64,000 nt of DNA from JAXMBX01 sp046349635. Lineage in GTDB: Bacteria > Planctomycetota > Planctomycetia > Planctomycetales > Planctomycetaceae. The stretch lies in the NCBI GenBank assembly GCA_046349635.1, contig JAXMBX010000023.1, positions 1-64,000 of the forward strand, given 5' to 3'. The position numbers and the translations under genes are program-made. This document shows, in pieces, positions 55,274 to 63,236 of this stretch; within the stretch, counting starts at the first letter, position 1, and each line of letters starts with the position of its first letter. The notes below the pieces were generated by a model. The model saw only the letters and a program-made list of their open reading frames with translations, was not told the DNA's origin and made no database searches.

Positions 55274-55639
55274 ATGGACGGGACTTTGTTCGCCGTAGCA
55301 GGCTGGGGCGAGGGGTTGCTGATCTTTTACGCTTACGTGTTTGGCTTCTGGGTGTTTTGCGTCTGCATCATCGCGCTTTTGGCCATGATTCTCCGTTCGC
55401 CTCGGATCTCGCTGGTGTCCATCGGGGCATTAATGTTGGTGTCCCTCATTTTCCAACCGTGGCTCGCCTTTGCGGGGCTGACAGACGTCTCGCCAGTCCC
55501 CGAATTTGCAAATGACTACAAGCCCCATTTCGCCACTATCATCATCTGGCTGTTTGCGATTTTGTTTGTCACGGTTTCCCACTTTGTCGCAAAATATCGC
55601 GATCGGCACACTCAGCTTCCCCCATCAGAAACGCTCTGA
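55274..55639 (+). CDS. Small three-helix membrane protein of unknown function
   Basis: A 121-residue protein with three helices (GLLIFYAYVFGFWVFCVCI, ISLVSIGALMLVSLIFQP, FATIIIWLFAILFVTVSHF) and a short basic tail. ATG 55274 has GGGAGGA 6 bases upstream. I do not recognise the family. The next gene starts 1 base after its stop, so the two are translationally linked; this could make it an accessory of the CDF transporter, though base use here is more A/T-rich than in the neighbours. Confidence 0.68.
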   Translation: MDGTLFAVAGWGEGLLIFYAYVFGFWVFCVCIIALLAMILRSPRISLVSIGALMLVSLIFQPWLAFAGLTDVSPVPEFANDYKPHFATIIIWLFAILFVTVSHFVAKYRDRHTQLPPSETL

Positions 55640-55640
55640 G

Positions 55641-56580
55641 ATGACTGAACCCATCGATTTCGAAAAAGGGATTCGTTCCTCGCAACTAGGAATCCTCGTC
55701 AATGCCGCCCTGGCCGCCATCAAGCTCATCGCCGGGGTCGTCGGCAATGCGTATGTCCTCATTGCCGACGCCGTCGAGTCCGCCGCCGATATCGTCTCTT
55801 CCCTGATCGTCCTCGCGGGACTGCAGATCGCCCGCCGCGATCCGGATGAAGCCTACCCCTTCGGCTACGGCCGCGCCGAAACGCTCGCCGCCGCCGTCGT
55901 TGCCCTGCTCCTCCTCGGCACAGCCGTCGGCATCACTGTCGAAGCCGTCCGAGAAATTCAGATTCCGCACCACGCCCCTGCCCCGTGGACCTTGGGGATT
56001 CTCGTCACGGTGATGATCGTGAAATGGGCTCGTCGCCCGCCGCGTTGGCCAGGCCGGAGAGGAACTCGGGAGCAAAGCGGTCCAGGCCGACGCCTGGCAT
56101 CACCTCAGCGACGCCGTCACCTCCGCCGCCGCCTTCATCGGCATCAGCATCTCCCTTGCGATGGGCCCTGGCTGGGAAATGGCCGATGACTACGCCGCCA
56201 TCTTCGCCGCCGCCGTCATCGCCTTCAACGGCGTCATGATGCTCCGCGACGCGTTGCGCGATTTGATGGACCGCGCACCCGATCAGCGGATTATAGAAGA
56301 GGTCCGCCGCGCGGCGTCGGGGGTGGAGTCAGTCCTGGCGATTGAAAAACTGGCCGTACGCCGCGCGGGTTTGACCTATTTTGTGGACATCCATGTGCAG
56401 GCCGCCCCTGACCTCCCCCTCAAGGACGCCCACATCCTGGGTGGCCGAGTCGAAGGTGCCATTCAACATGCGGTCAAAGGTATCGGCGGCGTCCTCGTCC
56501 ACATGGAACCGTACGAGACGGACGGTCCCCTGCTGCAATCTTCCTCCCTGAACATCTCCCCACGGTTGACCTGCCGGTGA
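55641..56580 (+). pseudogene. Cation diffusion facilitator (CDF) transporter, one frameshift
   Basis: First frame (55641 to about 56030): LGILVNAALAAIKLIAGVVG, LIADAVESAADIVSSLIVL (helix 2), YPFGYGRAETLAA, and helix 4 up to VTVMIVKW. Second frame (to 56580): RVGQAGEELGSKAVQADAWH, HLSDAVTSAAAFIGI (helix 5 HxxxD), then the cytosolic C-terminal domain (LDAHILGGRV-like, VDIHVQAAPDLPLKDAH). Together about 313 codons, full CDF length. In helix 2 the usual His of the H-x3-D metal pair is Glu (AVESAAD), which may alter metal preference. Exports divalent metals in exchange for protons. Confidence 0.82.
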
Positions 56581-56614
56581 GATAGAGGGAAGGTATGGTA
56601 GCAGATTGTTTTTG

Positions 56615-56648
56615 CTGGCATGCCCCACTTCGCGAAGCAGGGTGGGCG
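56615..56648. repeat. Family B repeat (copy 5)
   Basis: ctggcatgccccacttcgcg / aagcagggtgggcg. The right arm is shortened. It lies after the CDF gene. Confidence 0.72.
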
Positions 56649-56760
56649 AAGGAAGTGCGTTTGATTGTAATTGAAAGAAATCGGTAACAGGTAACAGTCG
56701 TCAGACCACGACCTCATTCACCGATCATGGCACGTTCTCTCGACACGAAGGACCAACTTC

Positions 56761-58335
56761 ATGAAAGTTCAATGGGCCTGGGCCGTTTTGTTCTCTTTAG
56801 CCATCTGTGTGACCTCCGCACACGCTGAGATCAAACGGGGTGAATCCGCAGGCACTTTATCGCTGACGGGACTCAGCGATTACCAGATCCCCCTCAACAA
56901 CTACGCCACCCGCCCCGCGACCGCCATCCTGTTCCTCTCCGCCCGCTGTCCCGTCTTCGAAGCCAACCACCAGAAGATCTGGGACATCCACCAGAAGTAC
57001 CGCCGCAAGGACGTCCTCTTCGTCGGAATCGTCTCCGATCCCGATCAGTCCCCCGATGAGATCCGCGATTTCATGCACAAACGCGGCTTCATGTTCCCCG
57101 TCTATCGCGATCCCGATAACTCCATCCGCCGTCGCTTCGGCGCCACCGTCACTCCGGAGATATTTCTCCTCGACAATGACGGCAAACTCACGTATCACGG
57201 CGGGCTGGATCGTGACCAGTCCTATGAATCGCTCGAACTCGCCATCCTCAGCCTGCTGAAAAAAGTCCCCGCCAATGTCCCCGATGTCCCCCCTCAGGGC
57301 ACATCGATGGACGCCGAACTCGCCCCCATCGCACGCATCGATCCGAACGGAACCATCTCCTTCCGCGCCGAGATGATCTTCGAACAGATCAAAGGGGTCG
57401 CCGCTTATCACTGCTCCACCCTCACCCAGGCCGCCAATGGTGACCTCCTCTGCCTCTGGTACGGCGGCTCGTATGAATCCGCCGACGATGAATCCCTCTT
57501 CCTCGCTCGCCTCAAGCCCGGCACCCGCGAATGGTCGAAACCCCAACGCCTCATCTCCAATCCCACGCAACCCCCCGGCAACGGCATCATGTTCGTCGAT
57601 GGCCTGAAACGACTCTGGCTCGTCTGGGCCCGGCTCGAATCCCCCCGCCCCATCGGTCGCGGCAAAGGTTGGAACCACTGCCGCCTCATGTACCGCACCT
57701 CCGCCGATCACGGCGAAACCTGGACCGATGACAAGCCTCTCCTGCAGGAAGGGATCTGGGGTGTCCCCCGCAACAACCCCCTCGTCTTGAAGAGCGGCAA
57801 AATCCTCCTCCCCGTCGAAGCCATCATCGGCAAGGATGAAGGCTCCGTCTTCCTCGGAACCTCCGACAACGGCCAGACCTGGGAAACAAGTTCACTCCTC
57901 GAAAACGGCAGCCAGCCGGTCCTCGCCCAGCGTGCCGATGGCTCCGTCCTCTCCCTGATGCGCGCCGCACCCAAGATCACCCAATCCGAATCGCGCGACG
58001 AAGGCCGCACCTGGACCAAGGCCGTCCCCACCACGGTCAACAACCCCGACTCCGGCATCTCCATGACCCGTCTCAAGAACGGCCACCTGATCCTCGTCTA
58101 TAACGACTCCCCCGATGAGCGCACCCCGCTCAACATCGTCCGCTCCATCGACGACGGCAAGACCTGGGAAAAACCTCTCGCTCTGGAATCGAACCCCGGC
58201 GAATACTCCTACCCCTGCGTCATTCAAACCGACGATGGAAAGATCCACATCACCTACACCTTCCGCCGTTACGGCATCAAGCACGTCCAGATGAACGAAA
58301 CCTGGCTCACCAGCTTCGAACACATTCCGAATTGA
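56761..58335 (+). CDS. Secreted thioredoxin-fold / sialidase (BNR) fusion protein
   Basis: A 524-residue protein: a Sec signal (WAVLFSLAICVTSAHA); a thioredoxin/AhpC-TSA-like domain at about 30-165 (TAILFLSARCPVFEANHQK, VTPEIFLLDNDGKLTYHGG) with a single Cys at the position of the usual CxxC, so not a standard disulfide reductase; and a six-blade BNR/sialidase-like domain at about 185-520 with four Asp-boxes: SADHGETW (314), TSDNGQTW (366), SRDEGRTW (410), SIDDGKTW (461). The C-terminal domain resembles exo-alpha-sialidase-type glycoside hydrolases; substrate unknown. The hydrolase gene follows 31 bases later, presumably cotranscribed. Confidence 0.82.
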   Translation: MKVQWAWAVLFSLAICVTSAHAEIKRGESAGTLSLTGLSDYQIPLNNYATRPATAILFLSARCPVFEANHQKIWDIHQKYRRKDVLFVGIVSDPDQSPDEIRDFMHKRGFMFPVYRDPDNSIRRRFGATVTPEIFLLDNDGKLTYHGGLDRDQSYESLELAILSLLKKVPANVPDVPPQGTSMDAELAPIARIDPNGTISFRAEMIFEQIKGVAAYHCSTLTQAANGDLLCLWYGGSYESADDESLFLARLKPGTREWSKPQRLISNPTQPPGNGIMFVDGLKRLWLVWARLESPRPIGRGKGWNHCRLMYRTSADHGETWTDDKPLLQEGIWGVPRNNPLVLKSGKILLPVEAIIGKDEGSVFLGTSDNGQTWETSSLLENGSQPVLAQRADGSVLSLMRAAPKITQSESRDEGRTWTKAVPTTVNNPDSGISMTRLKNGHLILVYNDSPDERTPLNIVRSIDDGKTWEKPLALESNPGEYSYPCVIQTDDGKIHITYTFRRYGIKHVQMNETWLTSFEHIPN

Positions 58336-58366
58336 TCCCTCATCCTCCTCGGACAGGAGCATTGGC

Positions 58367-59488
58367 ATGTCAATCAGGCAACTCATCACAGGCAGCCTCG
58401 GCTTGATGCTCGCGTCTGTTCTTGTCTTCGGAGCAGAACCCGTCCGCAAAACCTCCGAGCCCCCCGTCATTCACTCCTCCTGGGATGACCTGCTCGAAGG
58501 CGTGAAATCTCCCGCTGAATGGCAGGCTCGCAAGGAGGTGCTGCGGAAACGCTACCTCGATTTGCTCCGCGACGACCAGAAACCCGCGAAACCTCCCCTC
58601 GATCTGCAAGTCCTCGAATCGGTCCCCGTCCCCGACGGAAAATACACGCGGCAGATGGTCAGTTACGCCGTCGAGGCCGACGAGCGCACCTACGCCTACA
58701 TCGCGATCCCCGACGGCCTGAAAGCCCCCGCCCCCGCCGTCGTCGTCCTGCATGGCACCTACAAGGAAGCCAACAAGGGAGTCGCGGGCCTCGTTCCGGG
58801 CTACGAATTCCCCTCCCTCGATGACCTCGCCCGCCGCGGCTATGTCGTCATCGCACCCGAGCATTTCGTCATCGGCCACCGCACCCCCAAAGAGGGGGAC
58901 TACGACACCGCGCAATTCTACAAAAAGCACCCCGCCTGGACCGCCGTCGGAAAATTCACCTATGAACACTCCATCGCCGTGGACGTCCTCAGCCAGATGA
59001 AAGAGGTCGATCCCCAACGCATCGGTGCCATGGGCCACTCACTCGGCGGACACGGCAGTTTCTTCCTCGCCGCCTACGATCCCCGCATCCAGGCCACCTG
59101 CAGCAACTGCTCCGCCAGCTTCTTCCGGCATAACCCCCGCCCCGATCACTGGGCCCGAGATCACTGGTATATCTATTTCAAGCACATCCGCCCGGAGATG
59201 CTGCAAGGCCGCCTCCCCCCGATCGATTTCCACGAGATCATCGCGCTCATCGCCCCACGCCCCTTTCTGGATGTCTCCGGCCTGAACGATGGCCCACCCC
59301 TCACCCAACGCCAGCGCGTCCTCATGAATCTCAAGATCATGGACGTCTATGAACTCGAAGGAAAACCGGAGAACTTCGCCTTCTACGTCCACGGCCAGAA
59401 GCACTCCGCCCAATCCGACTCCAGACAGCTCATCTACGCCTGGCTCGACAAGCACCTGAAATCGAAACCGGAGGCGAAGTCTCCCTGA
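58367..59488 (+). CDS. Exported alpha/beta hydrolase (dienelactone-hydrolase/acetyl-xylan-esterase-like)
   Basis: A 373-residue protein with a signal peptide (ITGSLGLMLASVLVFGA). The hydrolase core has the oxyanion-strand PAVVVLHGTYKEAN, the nucleophile elbow GHSLGG (Ser at about 224), an acid in FLDVSGLNDGP and the His in VHGQKHS near 346. The layout is typical of planctomycete secreted esterases that remove acyl groups from polysaccharides; the actual substrate is unknown. It follows the sialidase fusion closely, so both may act on the same glycan. Confidence 0.82.
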   Translation: MSIRQLITGSLGLMLASVLVFGAEPVRKTSEPPVIHSSWDDLLEGVKSPAEWQARKEVLRKRYLDLLRDDQKPAKPPLDLQVLESVPVPDGKYTRQMVSYAVEADERTYAYIAIPDGLKAPAPAVVVLHGTYKEANKGVAGLVPGYEFPSLDDLARRGYVVIAPEHFVIGHRTPKEGDYDTAQFYKKHPAWTAVGKFTYEHSIAVDVLSQMKEVDPQRIGAMGHSLGGHGSFFLAAYDPRIQATCSNCSASFFRHNPRPDHWARDHWYIYFKHIRPEMLQGRLPPIDFHEIIALIAPRPFLDVSGLNDGPPLTQRQRVLMNLKIMDVYELEGKPENFAFYVHGQKHSAQSDSRQLIYAWLDKHLKSKPEAKSP

Positions 59489-59492
59489 CATC

Positions 59493-59535
59493 GGGTGGCA
59501 TGCCTACATCGCCACGCAGTGGCAGGGTAGGCATG
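59493..59535. repeat. Family B repeat (copy 6)
   Basis: gggtggcatgcctacatcgc / cagtggcagggtaggcatg: like the copy at 46542 it carries the compensated cctac/gtagg pair. It lies between convergent genes (hydrolase and ABC permease). Confidence 0.82.
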
Positions 59536-59565
59536 AATGCTCGACGCAAAAGCGCCTCACGCTCC

Positions 59566-60972
59566 CTAGCGCAGCGCCTCCAGCGCACGCAACCGCATCG
59601 CCGTCAGCGAGGGCACCAGCCCCCCGATCAGCCCCATCGCCAGAGCCAAGAGCAGCCCCACCGCAATCGTATTCGGGCCGACAATCAGTTCCAGGATGAT
59701 CAGCTTGCCGCCCCCCTGCCCCGCGACAATACTATTCGCCGTCCAGCCATCGGTGAGCGACCCCAAAGCCGCTCCGAGAATCCCGCCGATCAAAGCAATC
59801 ACGAGCGACTCCAGCAGGAACGAAACCAGGATCTGCCACCGCGCGAACCCCAGCAGCCGCAGGACGCCGATATCCTTGATCCGCTGGCTGACCGCGGCGA
59901 ACATCGTGTTCATCACGCCGAACACCCCCCCGATCGCCATCACCACCGCGACAAACGAAATCGCGATGGTGAACTGCTTGTTCGTCTCCGACAGGCTCGC
60001 GAAATACGCCGTCTCCACCTGCGCCTGAATCGCCGCTTTCTTGTACTGGTTGTTCAGAAAGTCCGCCAGTTTCTCCGCCGCCTCGGGGCTGTCCGTCCGC
60101 GCGACAATGGACGTGTAGACGTTCTTCCCGAACAGAGGCCCGACCACCGATCGTTTTCCCCAGATCTCCGACCCGAACGTCGACCGGGAAGACTTCATGA
60201 TCCCCTTGACGATCGCGATCCGGTTCCCGAGCGGAAATGTTTCCCCCACGTCGATTCGCTCCGGATTCTTGGCTTTCGCCAGTTCCGCCGCCGGGCGATC
60301 CTTCCCGAGTTCCTTGGCAATCCCCTCTCCGATCACCACCTGCAGCGCCGGCAGTCCCGACTGGCCGGTTTGAGCATCGGCAGGCAGTTCCTCCACCCCC
60401 GCCTGCGAAAACCATTCGCCCCCCGGGAACAACGCCAGCCCGTGAACTTCCGCGGCCACGAGCGGATCTTCAATCCCCCGAATCTGCGTGAACCGCCGTT
60501 CCGGACGACCGGGAATCATCACCTGCACCGGTTGCACGAGGACCAGATACGTTTCGCAACTGCACAGCGGCTTCGGAACGCCGTTGGTGGAAACCTGTTT
60601 GGATCGCCCGATCCCCGGCTGGTTTTCCAGGTCTCCCGAGTCCGAAAAACTCAGATTGCTGAACGTCTCGTCCGTCGTTCCCTGCGACAGCATGATCACG
60701 TTTTCAGGATGCCCGCTCCCTTCGGTGAGCCGTGCCATTCCTTCGACAAACGCCAGCATCACCGTCAACAGCCCCACCACCGCCGTGAACGCGAGCGCCG
60801 TCATGATCGTCGTTTTCCACCGCACGGTCAGGTTCCGCAGGTTGTAGCCGATCGGCACCGCGCTGATGGAGAACAAAAAAATCAGCACCACCACCGTCAC
60901 CAGCGTCAGGATCTGGAGGGAGAATGCGAACCGCGCCGGGGGCTGGGTCACCGCGATGATGTGAGCGAACAT
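59566..60972 (-). CDS. FtsX-like ABC permease (MacB/DevC type), second of two
   Basis: A 468-residue protein from ATG 60972. It has one or two N-terminal helices, a periplasmic core, and three C-terminal helices of the FtsX/MacB class (ISFVAVVMAIGGVFGVMNTM, DIGVLRLLGFARWQILVSFL, LLALAMGLIGGLVPSLTAMR). The N-terminal segment has an extra helix (TLVTVVVLIFLFSISAVPIG) before the usual start region RNLTVRWKTTIMTAL. It transports or extrudes a substrate with the ATPase and adaptor encoded upstream; the substrate is unknown. It is the last gene of the operon. Confidence 0.85.
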   Translation of the reverse strand: MFAHIIAVTQPPARFAFSLQILTLVTVVVLIFLFSISAVPIGYNLRNLTVRWKTTIMTALAFTAVVGLLTVMLAFVEGMARLTEGSGHPENVIMLSQGTTDETFSNLSFSDSGDLENQPGIGRSKQVSTNGVPKPLCSCETYLVLVQPVQVMIPGRPERRFTQIRGIEDPLVAAEVHGLALFPGGEWFSQAGVEELPADAQTGQSGLPALQVVIGEGIAKELGKDRPAAELAKAKNPERIDVGETFPLGNRIAIVKGIMKSSRSTFGSEIWGKRSVVGPLFGKNVYTSIVARTDSPEAAEKLADFLNNQYKKAAIQAQVETAYFASLSETNKQFTIAISFVAVVMAIGGVFGVMNTMFAAVSQRIKDIGVLRLLGFARWQILVSFLLESLVIALIGGILGAALGSLTDGWTANSIVAGQGGGKLIILELIVGPNTIAVGLLLALAMGLIGGLVPSLTAMRLRALEALR

Positions 60973-60991
60973 ATCCAGACTGCCGTTCCTC

Positions 60992-62251
60992 TCAGGCCAC
61001 GTGTGAAAACACTTCGGAAACTTTGACTTTACGGGCGGACCACGCGGGGACCACACTCCCCACGAACGCCGTCGCGGCTCCGATCGTCGGCCCCCACCAC
61101 AGCGCGTCCACCGGAATCAGAAACGCCGCAAAAAACGCGATCGGGAACTTCAACCCCCCGAACCCATACGGAGGCGGAGCATTAATGATCGTATAGGTCA
61201 GGAAAGCACTCAGCCCTCCCGCCAGCAGCCCCAGCAGCAGCGCCTCCCCCAGCACCAGCGACAGAATCTGCCACGGACGAAAACCCAGCACCTTCAGCAC
61301 CGCCAGCTCCGTCCGCCGTTCCCGCACGCTGATGCTGATCGCATTCGAAATGACGAGCGACAGCGTCGCGAGAATCGCCGGTGCGAGCAGCCATCGCATC
61401 CCCCACAGCAGATCCCGGTAAGACTCCAGGAAATTCGCGACACCGGACGACGCGGTCTCGCATTTCACCGCCGGGTCGCTGAACAGCGGCGAACGTTCGA
61501 TCTGCTGGTCCAGCTTCGTGAACTGTTCCCGGTTCGGAACCTTCAGCCAGACCAGGTTCAGCGTCTTGTCTGCCATCTCGTGCGGTTTCCCGTTGTGATT
61601 CCGTTCCCAGGCGAGCAGCGCCCCATTCAGGTAATCGCGGTTCATGATCGCGCTGTTGTTATACCGCCCATCGGGGAAGGTACCGACCACTTCGAATTCC
61701 AGGTCGATCCCCTTGTAGTTCAGGCTGGTCAGCTTGAACCGGTCCCCCACCTGCTTCTTGGTGGCAGCCAGCCGATCCCGCCCAATCAGCATCCCCTGCC
61801 GCGTATCGCGCATCTTCTGGACCGCCGTTTCCATCTCCGCTTTCGGACCGGGAGGCAGCGAATCCAGTTCGTCCATCATCGTCAGAATGCTGTTCGGATC
61901 CATCGCAATCGCAAACAGCATGTTCTCGCGCGTCATCTTCCCGGCGTCGAGCGTCCCCCCGTAGAACTGCCACGTCATCGAATCCACCGGCTTGACGTCC
62001 CCCGGTTTGCTCACCGCTCCCCGTTCCAGTTGCGCCGCGTACTTAAACGGCATCCGACTCGGAAGCTGCCACCGCTCCGTGATAATCGCCTTGAAGTTCT
62101 GGCTCTTCTCTGCCGTCGCGGAATCGAGGAACGAGAGGATCGACCACACTAGCGTGACGACGAACACCAGCATCATCGTCCCCAGCGCCGTCAGGATCGA
62201 ACGCAGCAGATTACGCCGGATATTCTTCGCAATCAGGATCAGGAATTTCAT
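60992..62251 (-). CDS. FtsX-like ABC permease (MacB/DevC type), first of two
   Basis: A 419-residue protein from ATG 62251: first helix RSILTALGTMMLVFVVTLVW, a periplasmic domain (residues about 45-275, MDELDSLPPG, VVGTFPDGRYNNSAIMNRDY), then three helices (LLAPAILATLSLVISNAISI, RRTELAVLKVLGFRPWQILS, TIGAATAFVGSVVPAWSARK). Its start overlaps the ATPase stop. It is paralogous in plan to the next gene; two different permeases and one ATPase suggest a heterodimeric transporter of the LolCDE type. Confidence 0.87.
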   Translation of the reverse strand: MKFLILIAKNIRRNLLRSILTALGTMMLVFVVTLVWSILSFLDSATAEKSQNFKAIITERWQLPSRMPFKYAAQLERGAVSKPGDVKPVDSMTWQFYGGTLDAGKMTRENMLFAIAMDPNSILTMMDELDSLPPGPKAEMETAVQKMRDTRQGMLIGRDRLAATKKQVGDRFKLTSLNYKGIDLEFEVVGTFPDGRYNNSAIMNRDYLNGALLAWERNHNGKPHEMADKTLNLVWLKVPNREQFTKLDQQIERSPLFSDPAVKCETASSGVANFLESYRDLLWGMRWLLAPAILATLSLVISNAISISVRERRTELAVLKVLGFRPWQILSLVLGEALLLGLLAGGLSAFLTYTIINAPPPYGFGGLKFPIAFFAAFLIPVDALWWGPTIGAATAFVGSVVPAWSARKVKVSEVFSHVA

Positions 62252-62959
62252 CAGGAACCTGCTCTTCCCACTTCGGCCGTCTCCACCAATTGTCCCTTCT
62301 CCAGGTGCAGCACCCGGTCCGCCCGATCCGCCGCGCGGGGATCGTGCGTCACGAGGACGATCGTCTTGTTCAGGGCGCGGTTCAACTCGCACAGCAGATC
62401 CAGAATTTCATGCGCGGACTTGGCATCCAGATCCCCCGTCGGTTCGTCCGCGACAATCAACGTTGGATCGGTGACGATCGCCCGTGCGATCCCCACCCGC
62501 TGCTGCTGACCGCCGGAAAGTTGTCCCGGACGATGCCGCATCCGGTTCGACAGCCCCACCAGTTCCATCGCGGTCGTCACCTGCTGTTTCCGCTGCGCCG
62601 CGGAAAGAGGCAGCAGGAGCAACGGAAGTTCAACGTTCTCGTAGGCGTTCAGCACCGGCAGCAGATGATAGAACTGGAAAATGAACCCGATATGCCGGGT
62701 CCGCCACCGCGCGAGTTGCGATTCACTCATCGCGGAGATCAGTTGATCCCCGACCCACACTTCACCTTCGCTCGGGGTATCGAGCCCGGCGATCAGGTTC
62801 AGCAGCGTGGTCTTTCCCGAACCGCTCGGCCCCATCAGCCCCAGGAATTCCCCTCGGGGACGTCCACGGTGAGGTTATTGAGGACATCGACCCGTTCGCT
62901 CCCAGCGAGAAATACTTGTGGACCTCTTTGACCCGAACACTCGATGCTTGCTGTCCCAT
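62251..62959 (-). pseudogene. ABC ATPase (LolD/MacB type), split by two frameshifts near the N-terminus
   Basis: The N-terminal frame reads MGQQASSVRVKEVHKYFSLG from ATG 62959. Adding one G to the run after CTGG restores SERVDVLNNLTVDVP, and one G in the next G4 restores GEFLGLMGPSGSGKTT. From there the third frame is continuous to 62251: Walker A PSGSGKTT, IGFIFQFYHLLPVLNAYENV (Q-loop), signature LSGGQQQR, Walker B LIVADEPTGDLD and H-loop VTHD. The repaired protein is about 236 residues, typical for LolD. Both breaks are single-base deficits in G runs, so the gene is probably intact in the organism. Confidence 0.85.
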
Positions 62960-63015
62960 ACTGACTCCGAACGACGTCTATTATTAATTGTTTGGGTAGC
63001 CCAGTTTGCCATCTT

Positions 63016-63110
63016 CACCCTCTCCCCCGGATGGGATCAACTGGCGACCAGATGGGCATCAGGTCATTGCAAAGGCGATAGCAACTCGGTGAGGGTACAC
63101 GTCTCTGATC
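63016..63110. repeat. Family A repeat with the internal extra block (copy 8)
   Basis: caccctctcccccggatggg, atcaactggcgaccag, atgggcatcaggtcattgc, aaaggcgatagc, and the end ggtgagggtacacgtctctg. The palindrome and the aaggcgatag block match 21992 and 32256. Confidence 0.7.
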
Positions 63111-63142
63111 ATCGTTTCCAAAAATATTCACCGTGCTCAGCG

Positions 63143-63195
63143 GATGGCCCATACGACGGTACTCCGGCGTGTGGGTGCGCGCAGCCACAAGAGGT
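63143..63195. repeat. Family C repeat (copy 6)
   Basis: ggatggcccatacgacgg / tactccggcgtgtgggtgc, then gcgcagccacaagagg. It is nearly the same as the copy at 44959. It occupies the gap between the ATPase and the adaptor gene in the same operon. Confidence 0.75.
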
Positions 63196-63236
63196 TCCCG
63201 TTTGACATCTGCCACGGACTCTGCCAGTGTTTCTCT

